From positions 482,876 to 546,875 of the forward strand of contig NZ_VFTZ01000001.1 in the NCBI RefSeq assembly GCF_006440775.1: DNA of 64,000 nt, in the 5' to 3' direction. A model generated the notes under the pieces. That model saw only the letters and a list, made by a program, of their open reading frames with translations, searched no databases and was not told the DNA's origin. This document shows positions 9,428-18,065 of this stretch, one piece after another (within the stretch, counting starts at the first letter, position 1; every line of letters starts with the position of its first letter). The translations under genes and the position numbers were made by a program. The stretch comes from Mesorhizobium sp. B2-7-2. Lineage in GTDB: Bacteria > Pseudomonadota > Alphaproteobacteria > Rhizobiales > Rhizobiaceae.

Positions 9428-10551
9428 GCGCCCTGGCTGCCGGCCCCCATCTCAGCGATCGGCAGCGGCTTGCCTGGCTTCGCCTGATCCGCACGCCCAA
9501 TGTCGGCCCGGCCTCGTTTCGCGAGCTGATCAACCGCTTCGGCTCGGCCGAAGCCGCGCTTGAAATGCTGCCGGAGCTGATGATCTCCGGCGGCGCCAAT
9601 CGCATCGTCCGCATCCCCTCCATCGCCGAGGCCGAAGCCGAGGTGGACGCCGCCCGGCGCGCCGGCGCCCGCTTCGTCGGCATCGGCGAGGCCGATTATC
9701 CGCCCTTGCTGAGGACGCTGGACAACCCGCCGCCGTTGTTGGCGGTAAAAGGCGAAGGCGCGGTCTTCCGCCTGCCGGCGGTGGCGATCGTCGGCGCTCG
9801 CAACGCCTCTCTGGCCGGCATCAAGATGGCGCGCATGCTGGCGGCCGATCTCGGCCGCGACGGCTACGCCATCGTTTCCGGCCTGGCGCGCGGCATCGAC
9901 ACGGCCGCGCACAAAGGCAGCGTTTCGACCGGCACAGTCGGTGTGCTGGCCGGCGGGCTCGATGTGCCCTACCCGCCTGAAAATGCCGGCCTTTGCGATG
10001 AGATCGCCGATCGTGGCGGCGCCATCGTTTCCGAGATGCCCTTCGGCTGGCAGCCGCGGGCCCAGGATTTCCCGCGCCGCAACCGCCTGGTCGCAGGGAT
10101 GGCGCTTGGACTGGTGGTGGTCGAGGCGGCGCAGCGCTCCGGCTCCCTGATCAGCGCGCGCCTCGCCAACGAAATGGGCCGGCTGGTCTTCGCCGTGCCG
10201 GGCTCGCCGCTCGATCCGCGCGCTGCCGGCTGCAACGCGCTGCTCAAGGACGGCGTCACGCTCGTCACCGAAGCCGCCGACGTGCTCGGCGCGCTGGCGC
10301 CGCTTGCCGGCACCCGGCTTCCAAGAACCGCCCCACTTGCCGAGGCGCCCGACATATCAGCCATGCCGCCGCCAGGCGAAAACGACCGCGCCGATGTGCT
10401 GGAAGCGCTCGGGCCCACGCCGACAGGCATAGACGAGATCATCCGCCACACGGGACTGAGCGCTGCGCAGATTGCGATGGTGCTCCTGGAACTCGATCTC
10501 GCCGGACGGCTCGAGCGCCACGCCGGCGGAAACGTGTCGCTGATCGCGTGA
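9424..10551 (+). CDS. dprA: DNA-processing protein DprA
   Basis: DprA binds incoming single-stranded DNA and loads RecA during natural transformation; it is also kept in many non-competent bacteria. The 375-residue protein has an N-terminal helical SAM-like domain, then the Rossmann core with [12 protein letters not shown] near residue 122, [17 protein letters not shown] and [21 protein letters not shown]-terminal winged-helix-like segment begins around [17 protein letters not shown]. It is translationally coupled to plsY. No other competence genes are present in the window. Confidence 0.96.
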   Translation: MSALAAGPHLSDRQRLAWLRLIRTPNVGPASFRELINRFGSAEAALEMLPELMISGGANRIVRIPSIAEAEAEVDAARRAGARFVGIGEADYPPLLRTLDNPPPLLAVKGEGAVFRLPAVAIVGARNASLAGIKMARMLAADLGRDGYAIVSGLARGIDTAAHKGSVSTGTVGVLAGGLDVPYPPENAGLCDEIADRGGAIVSEMPFGWQPRAQDFPRRNRLVAGMALGLVVVEAAQRSGSLISARLANEMGRLVFAVPGSPLDPRAAGCNALLKDGVTLVTEAADVLGALAPLAGTRLPRTAPLAEAPDISAMPPPGENDRADVLEALGPTPTGIDEIIRHTGLSAAQIAMVLLELDLAGRLERHAGGNVSLIA

Positions 10552-10582
10552 CCTGGCCCGTTTACCTGCAACGCTGATTTCC

Positions 10583-11728
10583 TTACCGGAACAGATATTT
10601 GGACACTTCCGGATTGCCGCGACGCCACATCACGTTGTCGAGGAAATAGTGGTGCACATTGATGAAGATCAGCACGATGAAGAAGAACAGCGACGAACCG
10701 AGCACCTGCTTGTCGTAGGGAACCAAGGCGGTCAGCACGAACGGTATCAGCCAGAAGCCGAGATAGCCAAGCGCCCCACCCCCGATGATGAATCCCAGCA
10801 CCCGCAACCGATAGTGGGGCCCGAGCACGGATAGTATCTTCGGTTTCGGATCCCGCGCAGCATCCAAAACGTCACGCTCGACATTGGTCTGATAGCGCCA
10901 CACCACGGCCAGATATTGCAGCGAGTGCAGCGCCGGCACCACGAGCAGCCAGAGCGGGTTTATCCTGGCGATCAGGATCCAGAGATAGAGCGAGGCGACA
11001 TAGGCCACGATGCCGTTGTAAGGCAGTCCGCCGCCATTCCTTCGCCAGCGGTTGACCAGCATGAAAAGCGTGGCCGCCGTCGATCCGACGGCCGCCAGCA
11101 CCGCAATGTCGGTTACCCAGGACGGCGCCGCGAAGGTGTAATATTGAAGACCGTAATACTGCCCTTGCGTCACGGCCGTATTCGTCTGCAGCCAGGCCAG
11201 GATCCACACCGCATAGCTGTTGACGAGCAGCACCTTCTTGTCCCGATCGTCGAAGAATTTGCGCTTCAAGACGGCGTCGACCATCAGCATGCCGTAGCCT
11301 TGCTTGACGTAGTGCCAGCCGACGAAGAAGAACATCGCGTTGGCCGCGAAGCCGAGCAGCCGCGTGTTCGACGTCGCCGCGCCATAGGCAAAGAACAGGG
11401 CCATGACCACCGGAACGATGACGCCGGCAAAAATGTAGCGAAGCTGCAGGCTTCTGTCGTAGCCCTCGCCCCGCGCCTTGCGGCCGAAATTGCGGTAGAA
11501 AATCTGGTAGGAGTGGGCGAAGTGCGGATAGTTCACCACATAGGCCACGACGACCATCGTCGCGGCCAATGAGCCTTCATACTCGCGCGGCACCAGGAAC
11601 AGCAGTGGCAGGATCAGAAACGCGCTGCCGCCGAGCATCAGGAAATCGGCGACCGGGCCGAAAAGATATCTGCCCGGCGGCGTCGCCGCCTTGGGCGCCT
11701 GCGCATCTACCGAAAGGTCAAGTGCCAT
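10583..11728 (-). CDS. hypothetical polytopic membrane protein
   Basis: The 381-residue protein has about nine to ten hydrophobic segments, such as LMLGGSAFLILPLLFLV, TMVVVAYVVNYPHFAHSY, YIFAGVIVPVVMALFFAYG and SLFFFIVLIFINVHHYF. Several conserved-looking His and Tyr residues lie in or near helices (YPHFAHSYQ, GWHYVKQGYGML, NVHHYFLDNVMWR), which would suit a metal- or lipid-handling membrane enzyme, but I do not recognise the family. The ATG at 11728 has GGGAGG seven bases upstream and is preferred over the start at 11782. It stands alone, converging on dprA. Confidence 0.85.
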   Translation of the reverse strand: MALDLSVDAQAPKAATPPGRYLFGPVADFLMLGGSAFLILPLLFLVPREYEGSLAATMVVVAYVVNYPHFAHSYQIFYRNFGRKARGEGYDRSLQLRYIFAGVIVPVVMALFFAYGAATSNTRLLGFAANAMFFFVGWHYVKQGYGMLMVDAVLKRKFFDDRDKKVLLVNSYAVWILAWLQTNTAVTQGQYYGLQYYTFAAPSWVTDIAVLAAVGSTAATLFMLVNRWRRNGGGLPYNGIVAYVASLYLWILIARINPLWLLVVPALHSLQYLAVVWRYQTNVERDVLDAARDPKPKILSVLGPHYRLRVLGFIIGGGALGYLGFWLIPFVLTALVPYDKQVLGSSLFFFIVLIFINVHHYFLDNVMWRRGNPEVSKYLFR

Positions 11729-11827
11729 CCTGGAGCCTCCCTCGGAGGCGCCGAGTTTAACCACGACCCCATCCAGGGACAAGTTTGCCCGTGACCGACA
11801 CGCATTGTCTTGGGGAAAGTCACCCCC

Positions 11828-12034
11828 TCACGGCAAGACAGCCCGAGCGATCTTCATCAGCCGCTTTCTGGCTTCTGCCACGCGCTTCTGTTCCGACCGT
11901 ATGCGGTCGCACAGGACAAGATTGATCCCCACACCGCAGTCCTCGTCCAGCATTTCCTTTGCGTGATTGAGAGAAGTCTCCGCGCGCTTCACGCTCTGCC
12001 TGGCCCTGGCCAGTTCCAAGTTCAGTACGTCCAC
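11828..12034 (-). CDS. small hypothetical coiled-coil protein
   Basis: From the GTG at 12034 the frame encodes 68 residues that are nearly all helical and highly charged, with a heptad-like pattern (LELARARQSVKRAE, RSEQKRVAEARKRLMKIA). The codons are mostly G or C in third position, as in neighbouring genes. The frame continues upstream to 12175, but that part is Pro/Arg/Cys-rich and looks non-coding. No family is recognised. The call rests on codon bias and composition alone. Confidence 0.5.
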   Translation of the reverse strand: MDVLNLELARARQSVKRAETSLNHAKEMLDEDCGVGINLVLCDRIRSEQKRVAEARKRLMKIARAVLP

Positions 12035-12196
12035 TGTATCCGCATCCCAGATTGCGGTCCCTTCAACAGAGAAACAGCCGCGCGCAAGTTTTTGTTCCGA
12101 TTGCCGGAGACGCAGACAAATGTGCTGCTTCGATCGCCCCGGACATGGAAGCGCCCGTGGGGTCGGATCTCGCATCTATTTGGGTGTTAAAAATTT

Positions 12197-12272
12197 TGGT
12201 GAGCGCGATGGGATTCGAACCCATGACCTACTGATTAAAAGTCAGTTGCTCTACCGGCTGAGCTACGCGCTC
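12197..12272 (-). tRNA. tRNA-Lys (anticodon TTT)
   Basis: Read on the minus strand, the 7-bp acceptor GAGCGCG pairs with CGCGCTC. The anticodon stem ACTGA/TCAGT encloses CTTTTAA with anticodon TTT, and the T-loop GGTTCGAATCC is intact. The gene encodes its own CCA (12199-12197) after discriminator A. All arms pair well and there is no intron. An apparent GFEPMTY peptide in the opposite strand is the usual tRNA shadow. Confidence 0.97.
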
Positions 12273-12460
12273 CCGTGGGCTCGGAACGCCGCCCTCGAAA
12301 TTGGGCGGAACATAGGGAGAGTGCCGCGGCCGGTCAACCGGAAAAAGACGGGCTTCCAAGGCGGGTTTCTTGAACGGATTCGAAGGGGCGCCGAGGGTGG
12401 ACGGCTTTCGATGCCTGCGCCAATGGCCCGGCTTGGGGCTGCTTTAGAAAGCCCTACAAT

Positions 12461-12486
12461 AACAATGGGCTGAAACAATGGGCTGA
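12461..12486. repeat. 13-bp direct tandem repeat upstream of the BA14K gene
   Basis: AACAATGGGCTGA occurs twice in succession, at 12461-12473 and 12474-12486, about 80 bp before the BA14K start codon. No function can be assigned; it may be simple slippage or part of the promoter region. Confidence 0.6.
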
Positions 12487-12563
12487 TGGTGGAACGGGAA
12501 CCATTGCAATCCGGGCCCGTTTCGCAAAACAGGACGTCCCATCAACCATCGAGGAGAAGATCA

Positions 12564-13019
12564 ATGAACAAGATCGCATCGGGCCTGTTGGCAACCGCTC
12601 TCTCGGCGTCGTTCGTCGCGGCGGAGATGGTGCCGGTCAACGCTCAGCCAGCTTATGTACCGCAACCCCAAGGCCTGTCGTCAGATCTCCAGACCGTGCA
12701 GTATCGGGATTGGAGAAGGCACCGTGCCTTTAACCGGGATTTCTCGCGTCGTGGCGACGCCGTCTACTGGAACGGCCATCGCGGCTATCGTGAGTATCGC
12801 CGCGGCTATCGCCGGCATGGCGACTATTGGTTCCCGCTGGCCGCTTTCGCCACCGGCGCGCTGATCACCGGCGCCATCGTCAACAGCGAGAACAACCGCG
12901 TCTATCGCGGCAACTCGCACGTGCAGTGGTGCTACGACCGCTACCGCTCCTATCGCGCCTCGGACAACACCTTCCAGCCTAACAACGGCCCGCGTCAGCA
13001 GTGCGTTTCGCCCTACTGA
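12564..13019 (+). CDS. BA14K family secreted protein
   Basis: The 151-residue protein has a signal peptide (MNKIASGLLATALSASFVAA, likely cleaved near VNAQ). An Arg/Tyr-rich middle, a hydrophobic segment (PLAAFATGALITGAIV) and the BA14K signature HVQWCYDRYRSYRASDNTF with paired cysteines at the C-terminus follow. BA14K proteins are small cell-envelope proteins first described as Brucella immunoreactive, lectin-like antigens and are common in Rhizobiales. The ATG at 12564 has GAGGAGAAG upstream; the frame is open further but that part lacks a signal peptide. A strong hairpin follows the gene. Confidence 0.9.
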   Translation: MNKIASGLLATALSASFVAAEMVPVNAQPAYVPQPQGLSSDLQTVQYRDWRRHRAFNRDFSRRGDAVYWNGHRGYREYRRGYRRHGDYWFPLAAFATGALITGAIVNSENNRVYRGNSHVQWCYDRYRSYRASDNTFQPNNGPRQQCVSPY

Positions 13020-13051
13020 CGGCCTCCAGTCAGTACCCAGGGTCGTTGACT

Positions 13052-13079
13052 GAGCCCGTGCCTCGAGAGGCACGGGCTC
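13052..13079. terminator. bidirectional hairpin terminator between BA14K gene and glpK
   Basis: GAGCCCGTGCC (13052-13062) pairs perfectly with GGCACGGGCTC (13069-13079) across a six-base loop. It lies between the convergent BA14K gene and glpK, with TCTCTCGTTCC following on the plus strand. Confidence 0.85.
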
Positions 13080-13092
13080 TCTCGTTCCGACG

Positions 13093-14586
13093 TTAGCGAG
13101 AGCTCAGCGTCCTGCGCACCGCATCGCGCCATCCGGCCAGTTTCGCCCCGCGCGTTGCGGCGTCCATCTGCGGCTTGAAGCGCCGCTCCAGCGCCCAGCT
13201 CTTTGCGAATTCTTTCGCTTTCGGCCAGACGCCGGCCTTTGACCCGGCAAGCCAGGCCGCGCCCAGCGCCGTCGTCTCCAGGATCGTCGGACGGTCGACC
13301 GGCGCGTCGAGAATGTCGGCGAGCCTCTGCATGGTCCAGTCGGACGCCACCATGCCGCCGTCGACGCGAAGCACCGTCTTGGCCGAAGCGCCTTTCCAGT
13401 CCTTGCGCATGGCGTCGAGCAGGTCGCGCGTCTGGAAGGCGACCGATTCAAGTGCCGCGCGCGCGAACTCGGCCGGGCCCGAATTGCGCGTCAAGCCGAA
13501 GATCGCGCCGCGCGCTTCCGCGTCCCAGTGCGGCGCACCCAGGCCGACGAAGGCCGGCACCAGATAGACCTGCTGCGCAGGGTCAGCGGTCGCAGCCAAT
13601 ACTCCGCTCTGCTCGGCCTTGCCGATCACCTTGATGCCGTCGCGCAGCCACTGCACGGCGGCGCCCGCGATGAAGATCGAGCCTTCCAGCGCGTAGGTTG
13701 TCTTGCCGTTGAGCCGATAAGCGATGGTAGTCAAAAGCCGGTTCTTCGAACGCACCAGATCGGCGCCGGTGTTGAGCAGCGCGAAGCAACCGGTGCCGTA
13801 GGTGGATTTCATCATGCCGGGCTCGAAGCAGGCTTGGCCGATGGTCGCCGCATGCTGGTCGCCGGCGACGCCCAGGATCCGCATCTCGGCTCCGAAAAGG
13901 CTCTTCTCGGTGACGCCGAAATCGTCGGCGCAGTCCTTCACCTCAGGCAGGATCGCGGCCGGGATCTTCAGGATCGAGAGCAGCTCGTCGTCCCAGACAT
14001 TCTTCTCGATGTTGTAGACCAGCGTGCGCGAGGCATTTGTCGCGTCGGTAGCATGCATTTGGCCGCCGGTCAGCCGCCAGATGAGAAAGCTGTCGATGGT
14101 GCCGGCAAGCAGTTCGCCCTTCTCGGCGCGCTTCCTGGCACCCTTCACCTTGTCCAGCATCCAGGCGATCTTGGTGCCGGAGAAATAGGGGTCGAGCAGC
14201 AGGCCGGTCTTCTTCGTGAATGTCTTCTCCAGCCCCAGCTTCTTCAGCTTCTGGCAGAGCGGCGCGGTGCGCCTGTCCTGCCACACGATCGCGTTATGGA
14301 TAGGCTTGCCGGTCGCCTTGTCCCAGATGACGACCGTCTCGCGCTGATTGGTGATGCCGATCGCGGCCACATCCGAAGCCGTGCGGCCGGCGGCCTTCAA
14401 CGCCGCTTTCACCGTGGCGAGCACGCTTGCCCAGATGTCTTCCGGGTCGTGTTCGACCCAGCCGGAAGCCGGATAATGCTGCATGAATTCCTGCTGGCCG
14501 GTGCCGGCGACTTTCATCTTGTCGTCGAACAGGATGGCGCGAGTCGAAGTCGTGCCTTGGTCGATGGCTAGGACGAAGCCGGACAT
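13093..14586 (-). CDS. glpK: glycerol kinase
   Basis: GlpK phosphorylates glycerol to sn-glycerol-3-phosphate with ATP, trapping it in the cytoplasm. The 497-residue protein has the FGGY-family phosphate-1 motif [16 protein letters not shown] at the N-terminus, ITNQRET, the [16 protein letters not shown] region and [15 protein letters not shown] near residue 405. Length is standard. It is the last gene of the glycerol operon; product from GlpK is the substrate of GlpD encoded upstream. The unknown ORF at 14594 ends only 7 bp before its start codon. Confidence 0.97.
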   Translation of the reverse strand: MSGFVLAIDQGTTSTRAILFDDKMKVAGTGQQEFMQHYPASGWVEHDPEDIWASVLATVKAALKAAGRTASDVAAIGITNQRETVVIWDKATGKPIHNAIVWQDRRTAPLCQKLKKLGLEKTFTKKTGLLLDPYFSGTKIAWMLDKVKGARKRAEKGELLAGTIDSFLIWRLTGGQMHATDATNASRTLVYNIEKNVWDDELLSILKIPAAILPEVKDCADDFGVTEKSLFGAEMRILGVAGDQHAATIGQACFEPGMMKSTYGTGCFALLNTGADLVRSKNRLLTTIAYRLNGKTTYALEGSIFIAGAAVQWLRDGIKVIGKAEQSGVLAATADPAQQVYLVPAFVGLGAPHWDAEARGAIFGLTRNSGPAEFARAALESVAFQTRDLLDAMRKDWKGASAKTVLRVDGGMVASDWTMQRLADILDAPVDRPTILETTALGAAWLAGSKAGVWPKAKEFAKSWALERRFKPQMDAATRGAKLAGWRDAVRRTLSSR

Positions 14587-14593
14587 AAATCAT

Positions 14594-14998
14594 TCACTCC
14601 TGGGCAGCCGTGTTTAATGCAGCTGCAATCCTTCCATAAGCGGCGTCGGCGAGCCGAAGCATGGGCTCGGCATCAACGTTCAAAATCAAATCTCGGCTGC
14701 GAATTAAAGCCCGGATGACTGAGTGATCAGGCCGAAACCAACGGCCATCGTCGGTTAGCACGCCCTCTGGGTTGATCCCTTCACCGAAGATCATTGCATA
14801 GGCGGCGAGGTAGGCGACAGATCGAGGATATTCGGCCTGCGTATCCCTGGGCCCATTTTGCCATTTTTCCAGTACTGCCGATCGATCGAAGGGCCGATCT
14901 TCAATAGTGCAGGCCGATGCGCGGTCACGAGCGCGGCTATTGGGATTCAACAGACGCCCAAAAGACCGAACAATTTCGTCAATGTTTCGCGAGTGCAT
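14594..14998 (-). CDS. hypothetical protein within the glycerol operon
   Basis: This 134-residue ORF (MHSRNIDEIVRSFGRLL to NTAAQE) lies between glpV and glpK. It is soluble, mostly helical, with no signal peptide, membrane segment or recognised motif. The ATG at 14998 has GAGGGGGA five to six bases upstream, supporting translation; the frame is open far upstream but that part is antisense-frame shadow of glpV. Its base composition looks less GC-rich than the flanking glp genes, which would fit later insertion into the operon. I cannot assign a function. Confidence 0.72.
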   Translation of the reverse strand: MHSRNIDEIVRSFGRLLNPNSRARDRASACTIEDRPFDRSAVLEKWQNGPRDTQAEYPRSVAYLAAYAMIFGEGINPEGVLTDDGRWFRPDHSVIRALIRSRDLILNVDAEPMLRLADAAYGRIAAALNTAAQE

Positions 14999-15020
14999 CG
15001 CTTCCCCCTCGAACGCAAAT

Positions 15021-15045
15021 GGGCCGGAGTGCGTAGCTCCGGCCC
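15021..15045. terminator. perfect 9-bp GC hairpin downstream of glpV
   Basis: GGGCCGGAG (15021-15029) pairs with CTCCGGCCC (15037-15045) around a seven-base loop, 18 bp past the glpV stop codon and before the next ORF. It could terminate part of transcription or protect the 3' end of the glpV message; no strong T-run follows on the minus strand. Confidence 0.75.
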
Positions 15046-15063
15046 AAAAGCTAGTTGCCGGCC

Positions 15064-16788
15064 TTACTTCTGCCAGCTCTTGACCAGCTCGTCGTAGTTG
15101 ACGGTGATCGGCTTGTCCTTCTCGTTCTCGACCTTGAGCTGCGGCGCAAGATTGCCCTTCGAGCTGGCGTCCTTGTTCCAGTAGTCGAGGTCGTGCTCTT
15201 CGGCCATTTTCGGGCCGATGTCGCCCTGCACGCCTGACTTCTCGAGGCGGGAGAGCACCTTCTCCTGGTCGGCGCAGAGCGAGTCCATCGCTTCCTGCGG
15301 GCTCTTGGCACCCGACGAGGCATCGCCGATATTCTGCCACCAGAGCTGCGCCAGCTTCGGATAATCCGGAACATTGGTGCCGGTCGGGGTCCACTGCACG
15401 CGCGCCGGCGAACGGTAGAACTCGATCAGGCCGCCGAGTTTCGGCGCACGTTCGGTGAAGCTCTTGTCGTGGATGGTGGAGTCGCGGATGAAGGTGAGAC
15501 CGACCTGGCTCTTCTTCACGTCGACGGTCTTCGAGGTGACGAATTGCGCATAGAGCCAGGCGGCCTTGGCGCGATCGGTCGGCGTCGACTTCAAGAGCGT
15601 CCAGGAACCTGCGTCCTGGTAGCCGAGCTTCATGCCGTCCTTCCAGTAGACGCCGTGCGGCGACGGCGCGACGCGCCACTTCGGCGTGCCGTCATCGTTC
15701 ACCACCGGCAGGCCGGGCTTGGCCATGTCGGCGGTGAAGGCCGTGTACCAGAATATCTGCTGGGCGATGTTGCCCTGCGAGGGTACCGGGCCGGACTCGG
15801 AGAAGGTCATGCCCTGGGCCTCCGGCGGCGCATAGGCCTTCAGCCAATCGAGATACTTCTGGATGGCATAGACCGAGGCCGGGCCGTTGGTGTCGCCGCC
15901 GCGGGCGACGCAGGAGCCGACCGGACGCGAATTCTCGTCGACCTTGATGCCCCATTCGTCGACCGGCTTTCCGTTCGGGATGCCCTTGTCGCCATTGCCG
16001 GCCATCGAGAGCCAGGCATCGGTGAAGCGCCAGCCGAGCGACGGGTCCTTCTTGCCGTAGTCCATGTGGCCAAAGACCTTCTTGCCGTCGATCTCACGGC
16101 CGGTGAAGAATTGGGCAATGTCCTCATAGGCCGACCAGTTGACCGGCACGCCGAGGTCGTAGCCGTACTTCGCCTTGAAGTCCGCCTTGTTCTTCTCGTC
16201 GTTGAACCAGTCGTAACGGAACCAGTAGAGGTTGGCGAACTGCTGGTCGGGCAGTTGGTAGAGTTTTCCGTCGGGCGCGGTGGTGAACGACTTGCCGATG
16301 AAGTCGTCGACGTCGAGCATCGGATCGGTGACGTCCTTGCCCTCGCCGGCCATCCAGTCGGTCAGGTTGCGTGCCTGCTGATAGCGCCAGTGCGTGCCGA
16401 TGAGGTCGGAGTCGTTGACCCAGCCGTCATAGAGGTTCTGGCCGGTCTGCATCTGGGTCTGGATCTTCTCGACGACGTCGCCTTCCTGGATGACGTCATG
16501 CGTGACCTTGATGCCGGTGATGGCGGTAAAAGCCGGGGCCAGCGTTTGTGACTCATACTGGTGCGTCGTCAAGGTTTCCGACACCACCTTGATTTCCATG
16601 CCGGCGAACGGCTTGGCGGCGTCGATGAACCACTGCATTTGCTTTTCCTGATCGGCGCGCGAGAGCGTCGACAGGTCGCCTATCTCCTTGTCGAGAAAGG
16701 CTTTTGCTTCATCCATCCCGGCATAGGCATGGCCCGCTCCAAGCAATAGAACAAGGGCGGTCGTCGATGTTAGAAATTGCCGTCGCAT
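15064..16788 (-). CDS. glpV: glycerol ABC transporter substrate-binding protein
   Basis: The 574-residue protein is a large periplasmic solute-binding protein with a clear signal peptide (FLTSTTALVLLLGAGHAYA, cleaved around residue 23). It matches the glycerol-binding GlpV described in the Rhizobium leguminosarum glycerol transport operon. It would capture glycerol in the periplasm and deliver it to GlpP/GlpQ. Tryptophan- and aspartate-rich segments such as YWFRYDWFNDEKNKADF are typical of this family. GlpV is unusually long for a binding protein, which is normal for this group. Two perfect hairpins bracket the gene (16822-16853 and 15021-15045), suggesting it is expressed at a higher level than the membrane subunits. 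Confidence 0.93.
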   Translation of the reverse strand: MRRQFLTSTTALVLLLGAGHAYAGMDEAKAFLDKEIGDLSTLSRADQEKQMQWFIDAAKPFAGMEIKVVSETLTTHQYESQTLAPAFTAITGIKVTHDVIQEGDVVEKIQTQMQTGQNLYDGWVNDSDLIGTHWRYQQARNLTDWMAGEGKDVTDPMLDVDDFIGKSFTTAPDGKLYQLPDQQFANLYWFRYDWFNDEKNKADFKAKYGYDLGVPVNWSAYEDIAQFFTGREIDGKKVFGHMDYGKKDPSLGWRFTDAWLSMAGNGDKGIPNGKPVDEWGIKVDENSRPVGSCVARGGDTNGPASVYAIQKYLDWLKAYAPPEAQGMTFSESGPVPSQGNIAQQIFWYTAFTADMAKPGLPVVNDDGTPKWRVAPSPHGVYWKDGMKLGYQDAGSWTLLKSTPTDRAKAAWLYAQFVTSKTVDVKKSQVGLTFIRDSTIHDKSFTERAPKLGGLIEFYRSPARVQWTPTGTNVPDYPKLAQLWWQNIGDASSGAKSPQEAMDSLCADQEKVLSRLEKSGVQGDIGPKMAEEHDLDYWNKDASSKGNLAPQLKVENEKDKPITVNYDELVKSWQK

Positions 16789-16821
16789 GTGTCTCCTCCA
16801 GTCTTAAGTTGCAAGTGCGAT

Positions 16822-16853
16822 CCGGAGCGGCCGCCAGCACGCGGCCGCTCCGG
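16822..16853. terminator. perfect 13-bp GC hairpin between glpU and glpV
   Basis: CCGGAGCGGCCGC (16822-16834) pairs with GCGGCCGCTCCGG (16841-16853) around a six-base loop. It starts 12 bp after the glpU stop and ends 34 bp before the glpV start. There is no T-run, so it may be an mRNA stabiliser or processing barrier rather than a full terminator. Confidence 0.8.
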
Positions 16854-16864
16854 CTATTCCCCCT

Positions 16865-17152
16865 CTATACGTATCGGAACACGCCAACGGCGTAGACCAC
16901 GGAGAGAGCGAGAGCCCACCACAGGTTGGGCCCAACAAGGCCCAGCCAAGCGAGATGGATGAAGGCGCTGCCGAGCAGCGAAACGAAAAGGCGGTCGCCG
17001 CGCGTCGTCTCGAAGCGCAGCATGCCGACGCGCGGATTGCCGCCGGGCGAGACATATTCCCAGACGCCCATGCCGAAGAGCATCAGCGCAATAACGATGA
17101 AGAAGGCGGCCGTCGGCCACGTCCACGCCATCCAGGAGAAGTCGAGGTTCAT
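16865..17152 (-). CDS. glpU: small membrane component of glycerol transporter (DUF2160)
   Basis: GlpU is a 95-residue membrane protein of the DUF2160 family found only with rhizobial-type glycerol ABC transporters. Three hydrophobic segments are visible: WPTAAFFIVIALMLFGMGVW, LLGSAFIHLAWLGLVG and LWWALALSVVYAVGVF. The exact role is unknown; the gene lies 3 bp after glpQ and before glpV, so an accessory function in the permease complex is likely. Length matches the family. Confidence 0.88.
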   Translation of the reverse strand: MNLDFSWMAWTWPTAAFFIVIALMLFGMGVWEYVSPGGNPRVGMLRFETTRGDRLFVSLLGSAFIHLAWLGLVGPNLWWALALSVVYAVGVFRYV

Positions 17153-17155
17153 GGC

Positions 17156-18064
17156 TTAGACCCTCCCCAGGGCAAAGCCCTTGGCGATATAATTTCGCAC
17201 GAACCAGATGACCAACGCACCGGGGATCAGCGTCAGCACGCCGGCGGCGGCGAGCAGGCCCCAATCCATGCCGGCGGCCGAGACGGTGCGGGTCATGGTG
17301 GCGGCGATCGGCTTGGCGTCGGTCGTGGTCAGCGTGCGCGCGATCAGGAGTTCCACCCATGAGAACATGAAGCAGAAGAAGCAGGCGACACCGATGCCGC
17401 TCGCGATCAGCGGCATGAAGATCTTCACGAAGAAGCGCGGGAAGGAATAGCCGTCGATATAGGCGGTCTCGTCAATCTCCTTCGGCACGCCGGACATGAA
17501 GCCTTCGAGGATCCACACCGCCAGCGGCACGTTGAACAGGCAGTGGGCGAGCGCCACCGCGATATGCGTGTCGATCAGACCGAAGGCTGAATAAAGCTGG
17601 AAGAACGGCAGCGCGAACACCGCCGGCGGCGCCATGCGGTTGGTCAAAAGCCAGAAGAACAAATGCTTGTCGCCGAGGAAGCGGTAGCGCGAGAACGCGT
17701 AGGCCGCCGGCAGTGCCACCGCCACCGAGATCACCATGTTCATCACCACATAGGTGATCGAATTGATGTAGCCGGAATACCAGGAGGCGTCGGTGAAGAT
17801 GATCTTGTAGTTGCGCAGCGTCGGCTGATGCGGAAAGAGCGTCAGCGAGGACACGATCTCCTGGTTGGTCTTGAAGCTCATATTGATGAGCCAGTAGATC
17901 GGCAACAATAGCACGATGATGTAGACCGTCGGCACGATCCACCACCAGCGCGATTCCTCGCCGCGGCGGCGCATCAGCTTCGCCACCTCGTCCTGCGACA
18001 GCGTGCTGCCCACCTCGGTCACCGCCGCTTCGCTCACGCGCGTCGTCTCGTTGGCGCCCGCCAT
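17156..18064 (-). CDS. glpQ: glycerol ABC transporter permease
   Basis: A 302-residue inner-membrane permease of the carbohydrate (MalG/CUT1) type. About six membrane helices are visible after a soluble N-terminus of some 35 residues, beginning with WWWIVPTVYIIVLLLPIYW. The EAA-like loop that contacts the ATPase is EGFMSGVPKEIDETAYIDG near residue 195. It pairs with GlpP to form the channel. The gene is 1 bp from glpP and 3 bp from glpU. Despite the shared name, it is not glycerophosphodiesterase GlpQ. Confidence 0.93.
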   Translation of the reverse strand: MAGANETTRVSEAAVTEVGSTLSQDEVAKLMRRRGEESRWWWIVPTVYIIVLLLPIYWLINMSFKTNQEIVSSLTLFPHQPTLRNYKIIFTDASWYSGYINSITYVVMNMVISVAVALPAAYAFSRYRFLGDKHLFFWLLTNRMAPPAVFALPFFQLYSAFGLIDTHIAVALAHCLFNVPLAVWILEGFMSGVPKEIDETAYIDGYSFPRFFVKIFMPLIASGIGVACFFCFMFSWVELLIARTLTTTDAKPIAATMTRTVSAAGMDWGLLAAAGVLTLIPGALVIWFVRNYIAKGFALGRV

Positions 18065-18065
18065 C

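Noticed and set aside
12052..12473. Plus-strand ORFs encoding GFEPMTY-like peptides
   Set aside because: This peptide is the translation of the antisense of a tRNA T-loop; the tRNA-Lys gene explains the sequence.
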